Notes: generated by a model not told the origin, from the sequence alone. DNA of 64,000 bases from Streptomyces sp. 1-11 (GCF_007176755.1 NZ_BJTV01000017.1:108705-172704); one strand, 5' to 3'. Counted from the first letter of the stretch, positions 35,560 through 45,012 are shown. Numbers and translations are program-made.

Positions 35560-36165
35560 CTACAAGGACTCCGGTGTCCGGTTGGCGCGCACCATGTCGA
35601 CGAACAGGGAGTGCACGCGGTGGTCGCCGGTCAGCTCCGGGTGGAACGACGTGGCGAGCGCGTTGCCCTGGCGGACCGCGACGATGTGGCCTTCGTGCTC
35701 GGCGAGCACCTCGGTCCCGGCGCCCACGGACTCCACCCAGGGGGCGCGGATGAAGACGCCCTCCACAGGATCGCCCGCGACGCCCCGGACGTCGACCGCG
35801 GCCTCGAAGGACTCGTTCTGCCGGCCGAAGGCGTTGCGGCGCACGATCATGTCGATGCCGCCGATGGTCTCCTGCCCCGAGCGCGGGTCGAGGATCTTGT
35901 CGGCGAGCATGATCATGCCGGCGCAGGTGCCGTAGACGGGCATGCCGTCCCGCACGCGCGCGCGGAGGGGCTCCATCACTCCGAACAGGACGGCCAGCTT
36001 GGAGATGGTGGTGGACTCGCCGCCGGGCAGCACGAGGCCGTCGACCTCGGCGAGTTCCTCGGGGCGCCGCACCGGCCTGGCCACGGCGTCGGCCGCGGCC
36101 AGGGCGATGAGGTGCTCCCGTACGTCGCCCTGGAGTGCCAGGACGCCTATGACGGGGGTGTTCAT
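35560..36165 (-). CDS. pdxT: Glutaminase subunit of pyridoxal 5'-phosphate synthase
   Basis: Releases ammonia from glutamine and passes it to PdxS for vitamin B6 synthesis. It has 201 residues. GVLALQGDVREHL, the oxyanion-type LPGGESTT, the nucleophile Cys in VYGTCAGMI, and the His/Glu pair in SFHPEL complete the class I amidotransferase triad. It starts 13 nt after pdxS. Confidence 0.97.
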   Translation of the reverse strand: MNTPVIGVLALQGDVREHLIALAAADAVARPVRRPEELAEVDGLVLPGGESTTISKLAVLFGVMEPLRARVRDGMPVYGTCAGMIMLADKILDPRSGQETIGGIDMIVRRNAFGRQNESFEAAVDVRGVAGDPVEGVFIRAPWVESVGAGTEVLAEHEGHIVAVRQGNALATSFHPELTGDHRVHSLFVDMVRANRTPESL

Positions 36166-36178
36166 GTGTTCCGGTGCC

Positions 36179-37084
36179 TTACCAGCCGCGGTTGGCGTAG
36201 CGCTCGGTCTCGGGGAGGGTGTCGCAGTTGATGCCGACCATGGCCTCGCCGAGGTTGCGGGACGCGTCCGCGATGATCTTCGGGTCGTCGAAGAAGGTGG
36301 TGGCCTTCACGATGGCGGCGGCGCGCTTGGCCGGGTCGCCGGACTTGAAGATGCCGGAGCCGACGAAGACGCCCTCGGCGCCGAGCTGGCGCATCAGCGC
36401 GGCGTCGGCCGGGGTGGCCACACCGCCGGCGGAGAAGAGGACCACCGGGAGCTTGCCCAGCTCGGCGACCTCCTTGACGAGCTCGTAGGGGGCGCGCAGC
36501 TCCTTGGCGGCGGCGTACAGCTCGTTGTTGTCGTAGCCGCGCAGGCGGGCGATCTCGTTCTTGATCTGGCGCAGGTGGCGGACGGCCTCGACGACGTTTC
36601 CGGTGCCGGCCTCGCCCTTGGAGCGGATCATCGCGGCGCCCTCGGCGATGCGGCGCAGGGCCTCGCCCAGGTTGGTGGCGCCGCAGACGAAGGGGGTGGT
36701 GAAGGCCCACTTGTCGGAGTGGTTGACCTCGTCGGCCGGGGTGAGGACCTCGGACTCGTCGATGTAGTCGACGCCGAGGGACTGCAGGACCTGGGCCTCG
36801 ACGAAGTGGCCGATGCGGGACTTGGCCATGACCGGGATGGAGACGGCGTCGATGATGCCCTCGATCATGTCCGGGTCGGACATGCGGGCCACGCCGCCGT
36901 CCTTGCGGATGTCGGCCGGGACCCGCTCCAGGGCCATGACGGCGACGGCGCCCGCGTCCTCAGCGATCTTCGCCTGCTCCGGCGTGACGACGTCCATGAT
37001 CACGCCGCCCTTGAGCTGCTCGGCCATGCCGCGCTTCACACGGGCGGTGCCGGTCTCGGGAGCCTGGTTGTCGATGGTGGACAC
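36179..37084 (-). CDS. pdxS: Pyridoxal 5'-phosphate synthase lyase subunit
   Basis: Builds PLP from ribose 5-phosphate, glyceraldehyde 3-phosphate and ammonia. It has 301 residues. GGVIMDVVTPEQAKIAEDAG, VMALERVPADIRKDGGVARM and the catalytic lysine in VMAKSRIGHF are present. The start is the GTG at 37084 (MSTIDNQAPETG) with GAGG just upstream; the longer frame is not supported. Forms an operon with pdxT. No MocR-type pdxR regulator is adjacent. Confidence 0.97.
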   Translation of the reverse strand: MSTIDNQAPETGTARVKRGMAEQLKGGVIMDVVTPEQAKIAEDAGAVAVMALERVPADIRKDGGVARMSDPDMIEGIIDAVSIPVMAKSRIGHFVEAQVLQSLGVDYIDESEVLTPADEVNHSDKWAFTTPFVCGATNLGEALRRIAEGAAMIRSKGEAGTGNVVEAVRHLRQIKNEIARLRGYDNNELYAAAKELRAPYELVKEVAELGKLPVVLFSAGGVATPADAALMRQLGAEGVFVGSGIFKSGDPAKRAAAIVKATTFFDDPKIIADASRNLGEAMVGINCDTLPETERYANRGW

Positions 37085-37211
37085 GGGTGACCTCACTGAA
37101 GTGGAGAAGGGTGACTGCACCGATGAGGAAACGCGAGGCGAGCAGTCCACAGCAAGGGCCAATGGCGACCCGGTGGCTCCTTTTGTCCGGCGGCGGGCGC
37201 CGGCGCCCGGT

Positions 37212-37763
37212 TCAGGCGGCTCGTTCCACCAGGGCCGCGGGCGGCTCGTCGTCCATCTCGAAGGCCAGCGGGAAGGGGGCGTGGCCGGCCAGCCGGAACC
37301 AGCGCACCTTACGGTGCCCGCGGAGCCTGCGGGCGGCGCCCACGGCGTCGTTGTGGAACCGGCGGGCCATGGGCACGCGGCGCACCGCCTCGGCCAGCTC
37401 GTGGGCCGCCGCGTCGCCGCCCGGGGCGTCCCGGACGACCTCGACCTGCCGCGGGTCCTCGAACACCGCGCGCAGGGCCTGGCTCAGCTCGCTCTCCGCG
37501 ACCTCCCGCTGGTCCTCCTCCGCCTGCCGGGCGGCGTGCGCGGCCTCGTAGAGCACGATCGAGGCGGCGGGGTCCAGTACGCCCGAGGTGGCCAGCTCCT
37601 GGGCCACGGAGGCCCGCCGCAGCAACTGGGCGTCGAGCGCGGCGCGTGCGGCGTCCATGCGCACGTGCAGCCGGTCCAGCCGCCCGGCGGTCCAGCTCAG
37701 GTACACGCCGACGGCGATCAGCACGACGAGGGCGACGAGGATCCAGGTGAGGGTTGCGGTCAC
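37212..37763 (-). CDS. LemA-like small membrane protein
   Basis: It has 183 residues. One N-terminal membrane helix (about 5-24, LTWILVALVVLIAVGVYLSW) precedes a helical region with the pattern RLDRLHVRMDAARAALDAQL, similar to LemA family proteins, and a C-terminal basic part. No catalytic motif is seen. It lies 47 nt after pimA on the same strand and 127 bp before pdxS, so it may end the pgsA-pimA transcript. The function is unknown. Confidence 0.75.
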   Translation of the reverse strand: MTATLTWILVALVVLIAVGVYLSWTAGRLDRLHVRMDAARAALDAQLLRRASVAQELATSGVLDPAASIVLYEAAHAARQAEEDQREVAESELSQALRAVFEDPRQVEVVRDAPGGDAAAHELAEAVRRVPMARRFHNDAVGAARRLRGHRKVRWFRLAGHAPFPLAFEMDDEPPAALVERAA

Positions 37764-37810
37764 GGGCGAAGGCTATCGGGACGCCGCGGCGCGCCGTCGC
37801 CCCCTCCGGT

Positions 37811-38971
37811 TCAGTCCCGGGCCAGCCCGAACCGCGCACGCCGGCCCGGGCGCTCGTCCGTGGCCACCGCCGCCGTCCCGGTCGTGACGGTCTCGTACAC
37901 CGACAGGATGTCGGCGCCGACCGTCGACCAGTCGAAGCGGCGGACGTGCGCGCTCCCCCGCTCCCGCAGGCCGGCCCGGCGCTCCGGGTCGGCCAGCAGG
38001 TCCACTGCGGCCCGCGCCAGCGCGTCGGCGTCCTCGTTGGCGAAGACCTCGCCGGCCTTGCCCCGGTCGAGGACCTGGACGAAGGCGTCCAGGTCGGAGG
38101 CGAGGACGGGGGCGCCCGCCGACATGGCCTCGACCAGGATGATGCCGAAGCTCTCGCCGCCGGTGTTGGGCGCGACGTACAGGTCGACGCTGCGCAGGAA
38201 GCGGGCCTTGTCCGCGTCGCTGATCATGCCGAGGAACTCCACCCGCGGGCGCAGCTCGGCCGGCAGGTCCTCGACGGCGGCCTCCTCGTCGCCGCGCCCC
38301 GCGACCAGCAGCCTGGTCCGCGGGCGGGCGGCCAGGATCGCCGGCAGCGCCCGCATCAGCACCGGCAGGCCCTTGCGGGGCTCGTCGATGCGGCCGATGA
38401 AGCCGATGGTGTCGCCCTGCCACTCGGGCCTCGGCTCGGCCCCGGCGAAGAAGTCGACGTCGACGCCGTTGGGGATGACCACCGCGTCCCCGCCCAGGTG
38501 CTCCACCAGGGTGCGGCGGGCGTACTCGCTCACCGCGATCCGCGCGCTGATCTTCTCCAGCGCGGCCTGCAGGATCGAGTAGGCGGCGATCATCGCGCGC
38601 GAGCGGGGGTTGGAGGTGTGGAAGGTGGCCACGATGGGGCCCTGGGCCGCCCAGCAGGTGAGCAGGCCGAGCGAGGGGGAGGTCGGCTCGTGGATGTGGA
38701 CCACGTCGAACGCGCCCTCGTGCAGCCAGCGGCGCACCCGCGCGGCGGACAGGAACCCGAAGTTCAGCCGGGCCACCGAGCCGTTGTACGGCACGGGCAC
38801 CGCGCGGCCGGCCGAGACTACGTACGGCGGCAGCGGGGTGTCGTCGTCGGCGGGCGCGAGGACGGACACCTCGTGGCCGAGGCGAATGAAGTACTCGGCC
38901 AGGTCGCGGATGTGGAACTGGACGCCGCCGGGCACGTCCCAGGAGTACGGGCAGACGATCCCGATTCTCAC
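37811..38971 (-). CDS. pimA: GT4 glycosyltransferase, phosphatidylinositol mannosyltransferase (PimA-like)
   Basis: Predicted to transfer mannose from GDP-mannose to phosphatidylinositol. It has 386 residues. The N-terminus IGIVCPYSWDVPGGVQFHIR has the GGVQ loop of PimA. VVHIHEPTSPSLG and the GT4 donor motif ESFGIILVEAMSAGAPVLAS are present. The GTG at 38971 overlaps the acyltransferase stop (GTGA). The order pgsA, acyltransferase, pimA matches the mycobacterial PIM cluster, which is the main support for the substrate. Confidence 0.92.
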   Translation of the reverse strand: MRIGIVCPYSWDVPGGVQFHIRDLAEYFIRLGHEVSVLAPADDDTPLPPYVVSAGRAVPVPYNGSVARLNFGFLSAARVRRWLHEGAFDVVHIHEPTSPSLGLLTCWAAQGPIVATFHTSNPRSRAMIAAYSILQAALEKISARIAVSEYARRTLVEHLGGDAVVIPNGVDVDFFAGAEPRPEWQGDTIGFIGRIDEPRKGLPVLMRALPAILAARPRTRLLVAGRGDEEAAVEDLPAELRPRVEFLGMISDADKARFLRSVDLYVAPNTGGESFGIILVEAMSAGAPVLASDLDAFVQVLDRGKAGEVFANEDADALARAAVDLLADPERRAGLRERGSAHVRRFDWSTVGADILSVYETVTTGTAAVATDERPGRRARFGLARD

Positions 38972-39876
38972 GAGGGTCCCTTCGTGGGGTCCAGGTCGGC
39001 GATCCACAGACGCTGGAGCATGTGCCAGTCCTCCGGGTGCTCGGCGATCCCGGTGGCGAAGGCGTCGGCCAGCGACTGTGTCATGGCGGACGTCCTCTCG
39101 GCGCGGGTACCCGACGGCGGTACCTCGATCGGGGGATGCACGCGGCCCTTCATGACCGGGGAGTCGTCGTACCAGAGGGTGACGGGCAGCAGCAGCGCGC
39201 CGGTCTGCTGGGCCAGCAGGGCCGGTCCCGCGGGCATCCGGGCCCGGTCGCCGAAGAAGTCCACCTCGGTGCCGGAAGCGGACAGGTCGCGGTCGGCGAC
39301 CAGGCAGACCAGTCCGCCGTCGCGCAGCCGCCGGGCGAGGGTGCCGAAGGCCGAGCCGCCGCTGTGCGGGAGCACCTCCATGCCGAGGCCCTCGCGGTAG
39401 GCGACGAAGCGGTCGTAGAGGGTCTCGGGCTTCAGCCGCTCGGCGACCGTGGTGAACGGGGTCCGCAGCTCGGTGGTGACCCAGGCGCCGGCCAGGTCCC
39501 AGTTGGCCAGATGCGGCAGCGCGAGGATCACGCCGCGGCCGGAGGCGAGCCCGTCGGTCAGGTGGTGGAGGTCCTTGGGCTGGAAGCCGGTCCTGACGCG
39601 TTCGGGGCTCCAGGCGGGGAGCCGGAAGGACTCCATCCAGTAGCGCAGGTAGGACCGCATGCCCGCGCGCGAGAGTTCGGCCAGCCGCTCGGGACCGGCG
39701 CCGGGCACCACGCGCGCGTAGTTGGCCTCCAGGCGCTGTACGCCCTTGCCGCGCCGCTTCCAGGCGAGGTCGGCGATGGTGCGGCCGAGGCGGACCGCGA
39801 CGGGTTCGGGGAGGTTCTTGACGGTGCTCCAGCCGAGCCCGTAGAGCGCGTCGGTGAGCCGGTCCGCGGTGCTCAC
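38968..39876 (-). CDS. LPLAT-family phosphatidylinositol mannoside acyltransferase
   Basis: It has 302 residues and belongs to the lysophospholipid acyltransferase/HtrB family. The catalytic HX4D-type motif is ALPHLANWDLAG, and downstream ADRDLSASGTEVDFFGD and the GRVHPPIEV segment fit PatA-like enzymes that acylate PIM. The GTG at 39876 overlaps pgsA by 4 bp, and the gene overlaps pimA by 4 bp. The three are therefore coupled and act in sequence on one lipid. Confidence 0.92.
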   Translation of the reverse strand: MSTADRLTDALYGLGWSTVKNLPEPVAVRLGRTIADLAWKRRGKGVQRLEANYARVVPGAGPERLAELSRAGMRSYLRYWMESFRLPAWSPERVRTGFQPKDLHHLTDGLASGRGVILALPHLANWDLAGAWVTTELRTPFTTVAERLKPETLYDRFVAYREGLGMEVLPHSGGSAFGTLARRLRDGGLVCLVADRDLSASGTEVDFFGDRARMPAGPALLAQQTGALLLPVTLWYDDSPVMKGRVHPPIEVPPSGTRAERTSAMTQSLADAFATGIAEHPEDWHMLQRLWIADLDPTKGPS

Positions 39877-40547
39877 TTGGCCGCCTCCCTCCCCGGGGCG
39901 GCGCTCTCCCCGGCCGCCGCCTCGGCCTCGGCGGACTCGCGGCGGACGGTGACGACCCGCTGGACGAGCGTGACGAGGCTGCCCACGGCGACGATCCACA
40001 GGGCGATCGGCAGCAGCCACTGGATGCCCGGCACACCGAACTTGTGCAGGCCCGCGAAACCGGCCGCGACCAGCGAGATCACCAGCCGCTCGGCGCGTTC
40101 GACGAGCCCGTTGACGGCGACCGGCAGCCCGATCGACTCGCCGCGCGCCTTGGTGTAGGAGACCACCTGGCCGCTGGCCAGGCAGAAGATCGTGACGGCG
40201 CACAGGACGTTGTCGTCGCCGTTGCCCGCGTACCACAGCGCGAGGCCGCCGAAGATCGCGCCGTCGGCCACCCGGTCCAGGGTGGAGTCCAGGAAGGCGC
40301 CCCAGCGGCTGGAGCGGCCGAGCTGGCGGGCCATGTTGCCGTCGACCAGATCGGAGAAGACGAAGAGCGTGATCACGACCGTGCCCCAGAAGAACTCCCC
40401 CCGGGGGTAGAAGACCAGCGCGCCCGCCATCACACCGGCGGTGCCGATGAGCGTGACCGTGTCGGGGCTGACGCCCCGGCGGATCAGAAACGCGGCGAAC
40501 GGTGTGAGGACACGCGTGAAGAATGCACGCGCGTACTTGTTCAGCAT
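39873..40547 (-). CDS. pgsA: CDP-alcohol phosphatidyltransferase (phosphatidylinositol phosphate synthase)
   Basis: Joins CDP-diacylglycerol with inositol phosphate in the membrane. It has 224 residues and about six helices. The CDP-alcohol signature DG-x2-AR-x8-G-x3-D-x3-D is seen in DLVDGNMARQLGRSSRWGAF followed by LDSTLDR. The C-terminal tail is Ala/Glu-rich. The start at 40547 (MLNKYARAFF) has GGGAAGG upstream; an ATG at 40601 is possible. It is the first gene of the PIM cluster and is divergent from the EF-G-like gene, with about 250 bp between. Confidence 0.93.
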   Translation of the reverse strand: MLNKYARAFFTRVLTPFAAFLIRRGVSPDTVTLIGTAGVMAGALVFYPRGEFFWGTVVITLFVFSDLVDGNMARQLGRSSRWGAFLDSTLDRVADGAIFGGLALWYAGNGDDNVLCAVTIFCLASGQVVSYTKARGESIGLPVAVNGLVERAERLVISLVAAGFAGLHKFGVPGIQWLLPIALWIVAVGSLVTLVQRVVTVRRESAEAEAAAGESAAPGREAAK

Positions 40548-40801
40548 GGCCTTCCCGACGGTCGTTGTCGCCGTGGCCCTGGTGGCCTCCGGCTGGCCCA
40601 TCGTAGTCACGCGTGCGCGTGAGTGACGGGCGGGCACCCACGAGCCCGCGCCCCCGTGGCCGCTTCGCGGCCGTTCGTATGGACGGGGCGTTACGGGAGT
40701 GGAAAGCTCGAAGGACCGCGGGCGTCGCCGGAGCCGCCGCAGCACGCGGGTCCCGCGTGTCCGCGCCCACAGTGACCTCACCGTGCACGGGAGGCAGGAT
40801 C

Positions 40802-43003
40802 ATGGGCGACAAGGCACAGACACACCACCCCGGAGCCGCCGGCAGGGCAAAGGCGGCCGACCACCCCGCGTCCATACGGAATGTGGTGCTGGTCGGCCAC
40901 TCCGGATCGGGCAAGACCACGCTGGTGGAGGCCCTCGCGCTGACCGCGGGGGCGGTGAACCGGGCGGGCCGCGTGGAGGACGGCGGCACCGTCTCCGACC
41001 ACGACGACATCGAGCACCGGCAGCAGCGCTCGGTGCAGCTCTCGCTGGTCCCGGTCGAATGGGACGGCATCAAGATCAACATCCTCGACACCCCCGGGTA
41101 CGCCGACTTCGTCGGGGAGCTGAGGGCCGGTCTGCGGGCGGCGGACGCGGCCCTCTTCGTCGTCTCGGCCTCGGACGGGGTGGACGGCTCCACCCGGATG
41201 GTCTGGGAGGAGTGCCAGGCCGTCGGCATGCCCCGGGCGATCGTGGTGACGCACCTGGAGTCCGCGCGCGCGGACTTCGAGGAGATGACCCGGGTGTGCG
41301 CGGAGGCCTTCGGCGCCGACGACCCCGACGCCGTGCTGCCCCTCTACCTGCCGCTGCGCGGTCCCGCGGGCCCCGACGGGCACGCGCCGGTGACCGGCCT
41401 CGTCGGCCTGCTGTCGCAGAAGCTGTTCGACTACTCGACCGGTGAGCGCAAGGAGTCCGAGCCCGGCGAGGACCAGCTGCCGGACATCGACCGGGCCCGC
41501 GACCGGCTGATCGAGGGGATCATCGCCGAGAGCGAGGACGAGACCCTGATGGACCGCTACCTCGGCGGCGAGCGGGTCGACGTCAAGACGCTGGTCCAGG
41601 ACCTGGAGCGGGCCGTGGCACGCGGCACGTTCTTCCCGGTCCTGGCCGCCGCGCCGGCCGCCGAGGGCGCCCGGCAGGGCCTCGGCACGGTGGAACTGCT
41701 GGAGCTGATCACCGGCGGCTTCCCGACGCCGTTCGAGCACCCCATGCCCGGGGTCACCACGATCGACGGCAGGACGCGTGAGCTGCAGGCCTGCGACACC
41801 GAGGGCCCGCTGGTCGCCGAGGTCGTGAAGACCTCCTCCGACCCCTACGTGGGGCGTATCTCCCTGGTCCGCGTCTTCTCCGGCGCCCTGCGCCCCGACG
41901 AGACGGTGCACGTCTCCGGGCACGGGCTGACCGACCGCGGGCACGAGGACCACGACGTCGACGAGAAGATCGGCGCGCTGTCCACACCGTTCGGCAAGCA
42001 GCAGCGGCCGGTGACCCACGCCGTCGCCGGCGACCTGGTGTCCGTGGCCAAGCTCGGGCGCGCGGAGACCGGGGACACCCTCTCGGCCAAGGACGACCCG
42101 CTGCTGATGGAGCCCTGGCGGATGCCCGATCCGCTGCTTCCGTTGGCCATCCAGGCGCACAGCAAGGCCGATGAGGACAAGCTCTCGCAGGGCCTGGCCC
42201 GCCTGGTCGCCGAGGACCCGACGATGCGCCTGGAGCAGAACCAGGACACCCACCAGGTGGTCCTGTGGTGCCTGGGCGAGGCGCACGCGGACGTCGCCCT
42301 GGAGCGGCTGCGCAGCCGGTACGGCGTCCAGGTCGACGTGGTCCCGCACAAGGTGTCCCTGCGGGAGACGTTCGCGGTGAAGGCCGCCGGGCGCGGCCGG
42401 CACGTGAAGCAGTCCGGCGGGCACGGGCAGTACGCCATCTGCGAGATCGAGGTGGAGCCGCTGCCCGGCGGCTCGGGCATCGAGTTCGTGGACAAGGTGG
42501 TCGGCGGCGCCGTGCCGCGCCAGTTCATCCCGTCCGTGGAGAAGGGCGTACGGGCGCAGGCGGCCAGGGGCGTGGCGGCGGGCTATCCGCTGATCGACGT
42601 CCGGATCACGCTGCTGGACGGCAAGGCGCACTCGGTGGACTCCTCCGACGCCGCGTTCCAGACGGCGGGCGCGCTGGCGCTGCGCGAGGCCGCGGCCGGC
42701 GCCCGGATCCACCTGCTGGAACCGGTGGCCGAGGTGGGCGTGCTCGTTCCGGACGACTACGTCGGCTCGGTGATGAGCGACCTGTCGAGCCGGCGCGGCC
42801 GGGTGCTCGGCACCGAGCAGGTGGGCTCGGGGCGGACCCTGATCCGGGCCGAGGTGCCCGAGTTCGAGATCGGCCGCTACGCGATCGACCTGCGGTCCCT
42901 GTCCCACGGCACGGCCCGCTTCGACCGCGCCTACGCGCGGCACGAGCCGATGCCGCCGCAGATCGCCGAGCGGATCCGCGAACAGGCGGGCGAGAGCCCG
43001 TGA
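40802..43003 (+). CDS. EF-G-like GTPase (EF-G2 type) with degenerate G4 motif
   Basis: It has 733 residues with all five EF-G domains. G1 is GHSGSGKTT (canonical EF-G has AHIDAGKTT) and G3 is DTPGY. The guanine-recognition G4, normally NKxD, reads THLE in AIVVTHLESARADF. Domains III-V are complete (GQYAICEIEVEPLP, SHGTARFDRAYARHEP). It is distinct from the main fusA and resembles the actinobacterial EF-G-like paralogue of unknown role. The start at 40802 has GGGAGG upstream. It is inserted between pgsA and the HIT gene relative to mycobacteria. Confidence 0.9.
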   Translation: MGDKAQTHHPGAAGRAKAADHPASIRNVVLVGHSGSGKTTLVEALALTAGAVNRAGRVEDGGTVSDHDDIEHRQQRSVQLSLVPVEWDGIKINILDTPGYADFVGELRAGLRAADAALFVVSASDGVDGSTRMVWEECQAVGMPRAIVVTHLESARADFEEMTRVCAEAFGADDPDAVLPLYLPLRGPAGPDGHAPVTGLVGLLSQKLFDYSTGERKESEPGEDQLPDIDRARDRLIEGIIAESEDETLMDRYLGGERVDVKTLVQDLERAVARGTFFPVLAAAPAAEGARQGLGTVELLELITGGFPTPFEHPMPGVTTIDGRTRELQACDTEGPLVAEVVKTSSDPYVGRISLVRVFSGALRPDETVHVSGHGLTDRGHEDHDVDEKIGALSTPFGKQQRPVTHAVAGDLVSVAKLGRAETGDTLSAKDDPLLMEPWRMPDPLLPLAIQAHSKADEDKLSQGLARLVAEDPTMRLEQNQDTHQVVLWCLGEAHADVALERLRSRYGVQVDVVPHKVSLRETFAVKAAGRGRHVKQSGGHGQYAICEIEVEPLPGGSGIEFVDKVVGGAVPRQFIPSVEKGVRAQAARGVAAGYPLIDVRITLLDGKAHSVDSSDAAFQTAGALALREAAAGARIHLLEPVAEVGVLVPDDYVGSVMSDLSSRRGRVLGTEQVGSGRTLIRAEVPEFEIGRYAIDLRSLSHGTARFDRAYARHEPMPPQIAERIREQAGESP

Positions 43004-43025
43004 TCCGCACCGGCCCGGCTCCGTG

Positions 43026-43057
43026 CGCCGGTGGGCGGCTTCGGCCGTCCACCGGCG
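43026..43057 (+). terminator. Terminator of the EF-G-like gene with UUCG tetraloop
   Basis: A 14-bp stem with one G-U pair (43026-43039 with 43044-43057) is closed by C(UUCG)G. It begins 22 bp after the stop. Confidence 0.8.
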
Positions 43058-43214
43058 CGCCGTCGGCGGCTGCGGATACGCTGATCACCTGATCACGTCG
43101 TGCCGAACCCGTGCCGTTGTCGGGCGGATTCGGCAAGTTGGCCTGTTCAACAGGTGTGCGGGGCAGTGAAGTCGGGAAGGCCGCAGGAGCGAGACCGGCG
43201 GCGAGGGGGCGGGA

Positions 43215-44861
43215 ATGTCGGTTGGTACGGAGTGGGACGGACCGCAGGTGCCCGTCTCCGGCGACGAGGGCCAGGCGGCGACGTACGCGCTGGCCTCGGC
43301 GGCCTACCGGGACAACGTGGTCGAGGACATCAAGAAGACCGACAACGAGTGGCACCAGTCGACCGTCAAGGCCGGCCGGATATCCCTGCTCAGGCCCAAT
43401 CTCGGCGAGGCGTTCTCACGGGCCGTGGTCGACCGCATGCTGGCCCCCGGCCGCAAGCCGCTCATCCAGTCCTTCGGCGCCGAGCCCCAGGTCGTGGTGG
43501 AGCACGCGCTCGCGGCGAACAACATCCGCCGCGAACGCGACAACCGGCTGTCGGTCGTGGTGGTGCTGTGCGGCCTGATCTTCCTGCCGGGGTTCATCGG
43601 CTGGCTGCTCGTCTTCCAGCTGCGCACGCTCGTCTCCCGCCGCGAGGACAAGCGCGCCGGGGCGCTCGCCACCGCCCTGCTCACCGGGGTGGGTGTGCTC
43701 GCCGCGCTCTTCCTGCTGAAGATGCCCTTCGGCGGATTCTGGGCGTGGTACGCGCGGGGCTGCGTCGTGGTCCCGGTGCTCGGCTGGTTCTGGGCCAAGC
43801 GGATCTGCGAGCGCAGCGCCCAGGACCTGCGGGCGCGCTGGGAGGGCCTGCTCTCCGGCAGCAGCGTCGGCGCCAAGGTCCCCGAGGCCGTGCCCCGCGC
43901 GCCGGGCGAGACCGCGGCCGAGCAGCTGCGCCAGTCGCTGGCCCGGCTCGCCGCCGAGCAGCGGTCCAACTCCGTCTTCTACGCCGGGCCCAAGGGCATA
44001 CTCGGCATGGGCACCCGCTGGGGCTCCTGGCAGCTCGCCGAGGACCTGGAGCCCGCCGATCCCTCCCGGGAGATCCACCCCTTCCGCAGCTGGGACGTCA
44101 TACGCGCCATCCACGACCAGCTCCGCATGCTGGAACGCGGCCCGCTGAACACCGGCGGCTTCCCCCGGCCGTCGATACGGCACTGGATCGTCACGCCGAT
44201 CGGGGAGAACGCCAAGGAGGTCTCCCGGCCCGAGGGCACGGACGTGGAGGCGTTCCAGATCAAGCAGCACGCCATCCAGGACATCTGCAACAAGCAGCAG
44301 TTCGGCAGCGGCGACCGGCACTACCTGGGCGTGCAGTGGACGCTGTGGGACGGGCAGCTCGTCATCACCATGATGATCACGGTGACGGTGCTGCACGAGA
44401 CGCTGCGCATCGAGGTGACCGGGCACGCGCTGGGGCCGGTGAACCCGCTGTTCACCACGAAGCCGACGGCGCCCACCAAGGAGGTCGCCAAGTCGCTCAA
44501 GCCCTGGGAGAACCGCACGGTCAAGCTGCCGCTCGTGACCGCCGACGAGGTGGTGCGGCTCACCGCGCGCGCCCCGCTGACCTGGTACCCGCCGGCGCTC
44601 AAGTGGCTCGGCGGCTCGCTCGCCCTGCCGGAGCCGTTCGGGCTGCGGCACGCCTGGGCGGACCAGCCCTGGCGGCACCGCTTCATGGCCGACGACGCGC
44701 TGCGCGCGGCCACGCCGGTGCTGCGGGTGGTGCACTCGGCCGCGATCCGGGTGCTGCGGGAGAACGGCGTGGACACCGAGAAGTTCGGCAACCGCTCGTC
44801 CGTCCTCAGCGGCCTGGTGCAGGACCCGACGCCGAAGAAGGCCGACCTGTACGACGCGTGA
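43215..44861 (+). CDS. Unknown three-helix membrane protein
   Basis: It has 548 residues. I do not recognise a family. The soluble N-terminus (1-110) contains a conserved-looking stretch, YRDNVVEDIKKTDNEWHQST. Three hydrophobic helices follow at about 112-136, 147-169 and 176-195. A large C-terminal domain (about 200-548) carries no obvious enzyme motif, with segments such as WDVIRAIHDQLRMLERGPL and HYLGVQWTLWDGQLVITMMI. The ATG at 43215 has GAGGGGGCGGGA upstream. It follows the EF-G-like gene in the same direction but behind its terminator. An IS element lies just past its end and does not disrupt it. Confidence 0.75.
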   Translation: MSVGTEWDGPQVPVSGDEGQAATYALASAAYRDNVVEDIKKTDNEWHQSTVKAGRISLLRPNLGEAFSRAVVDRMLAPGRKPLIQSFGAEPQVVVEHALAANNIRRERDNRLSVVVVLCGLIFLPGFIGWLLVFQLRTLVSRREDKRAGALATALLTGVGVLAALFLLKMPFGGFWAWYARGCVVVPVLGWFWAKRICERSAQDLRARWEGLLSGSSVGAKVPEAVPRAPGETAAEQLRQSLARLAAEQRSNSVFYAGPKGILGMGTRWGSWQLAEDLEPADPSREIHPFRSWDVIRAIHDQLRMLERGPLNTGGFPRPSIRHWIVTPIGENAKEVSRPEGTDVEAFQIKQHAIQDICNKQQFGSGDRHYLGVQWTLWDGQLVITMMITVTVLHETLRIEVTGHALGPVNPLFTTKPTAPTKEVAKSLKPWENRTVKLPLVTADEVVRLTARAPLTWYPPALKWLGGSLALPEPFGLRHAWADQPWRHRFMADDALRAATPVLRVVHSAAIRVLRENGVDTEKFGNRSSVLSGLVQDPTPKKADLYDA

Positions 44862-44862
44862 G

Positions 44863-44888
44863 CGGTGCCCTCGTGCCCGGGGGCACCG
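44863..44888 (+). terminator. Short hairpin after the membrane protein gene
   Basis: An 8-bp CGGTGCCC/GGGCACCG stem (44863-44870 with 44881-44888) starts right at the stop codon and ends 23 bp before the IS element. Confidence 0.55.
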
Positions 44889-44905
44889 TCCCGTCCGAGA
44901 CAGGC

Positions 44906-44911
44906 CCTAGG
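44906..44911. repeat. Left target-site duplication CCTAGG of the IS481-family element
   Basis: The six bases CCTAGG directly precede the element and are repeated exactly after it. They match the NCTAGN target preference known for IS481. Confidence 0.88.
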
Positions 44912-44938
44912 TGTATTGATCACGAGCGTTGTTGACAC
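44912..44938 (+). repeat. Left terminal inverted repeat of the IS
   Basis: This 27-nt end matches the reverse complement of 45938-45964 at 22 positions, including the outer TGTATTGA and an inner GCGTTGTT block. Confidence 0.88.
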
Positions 44939-45012
44939 TCGTCAGTGCTTGATCATGGCGAAGACCTCCGGTGTGGTGGAGCTGTCTAGGACTGCACCGC
45001 ACGGAGGTCTTC

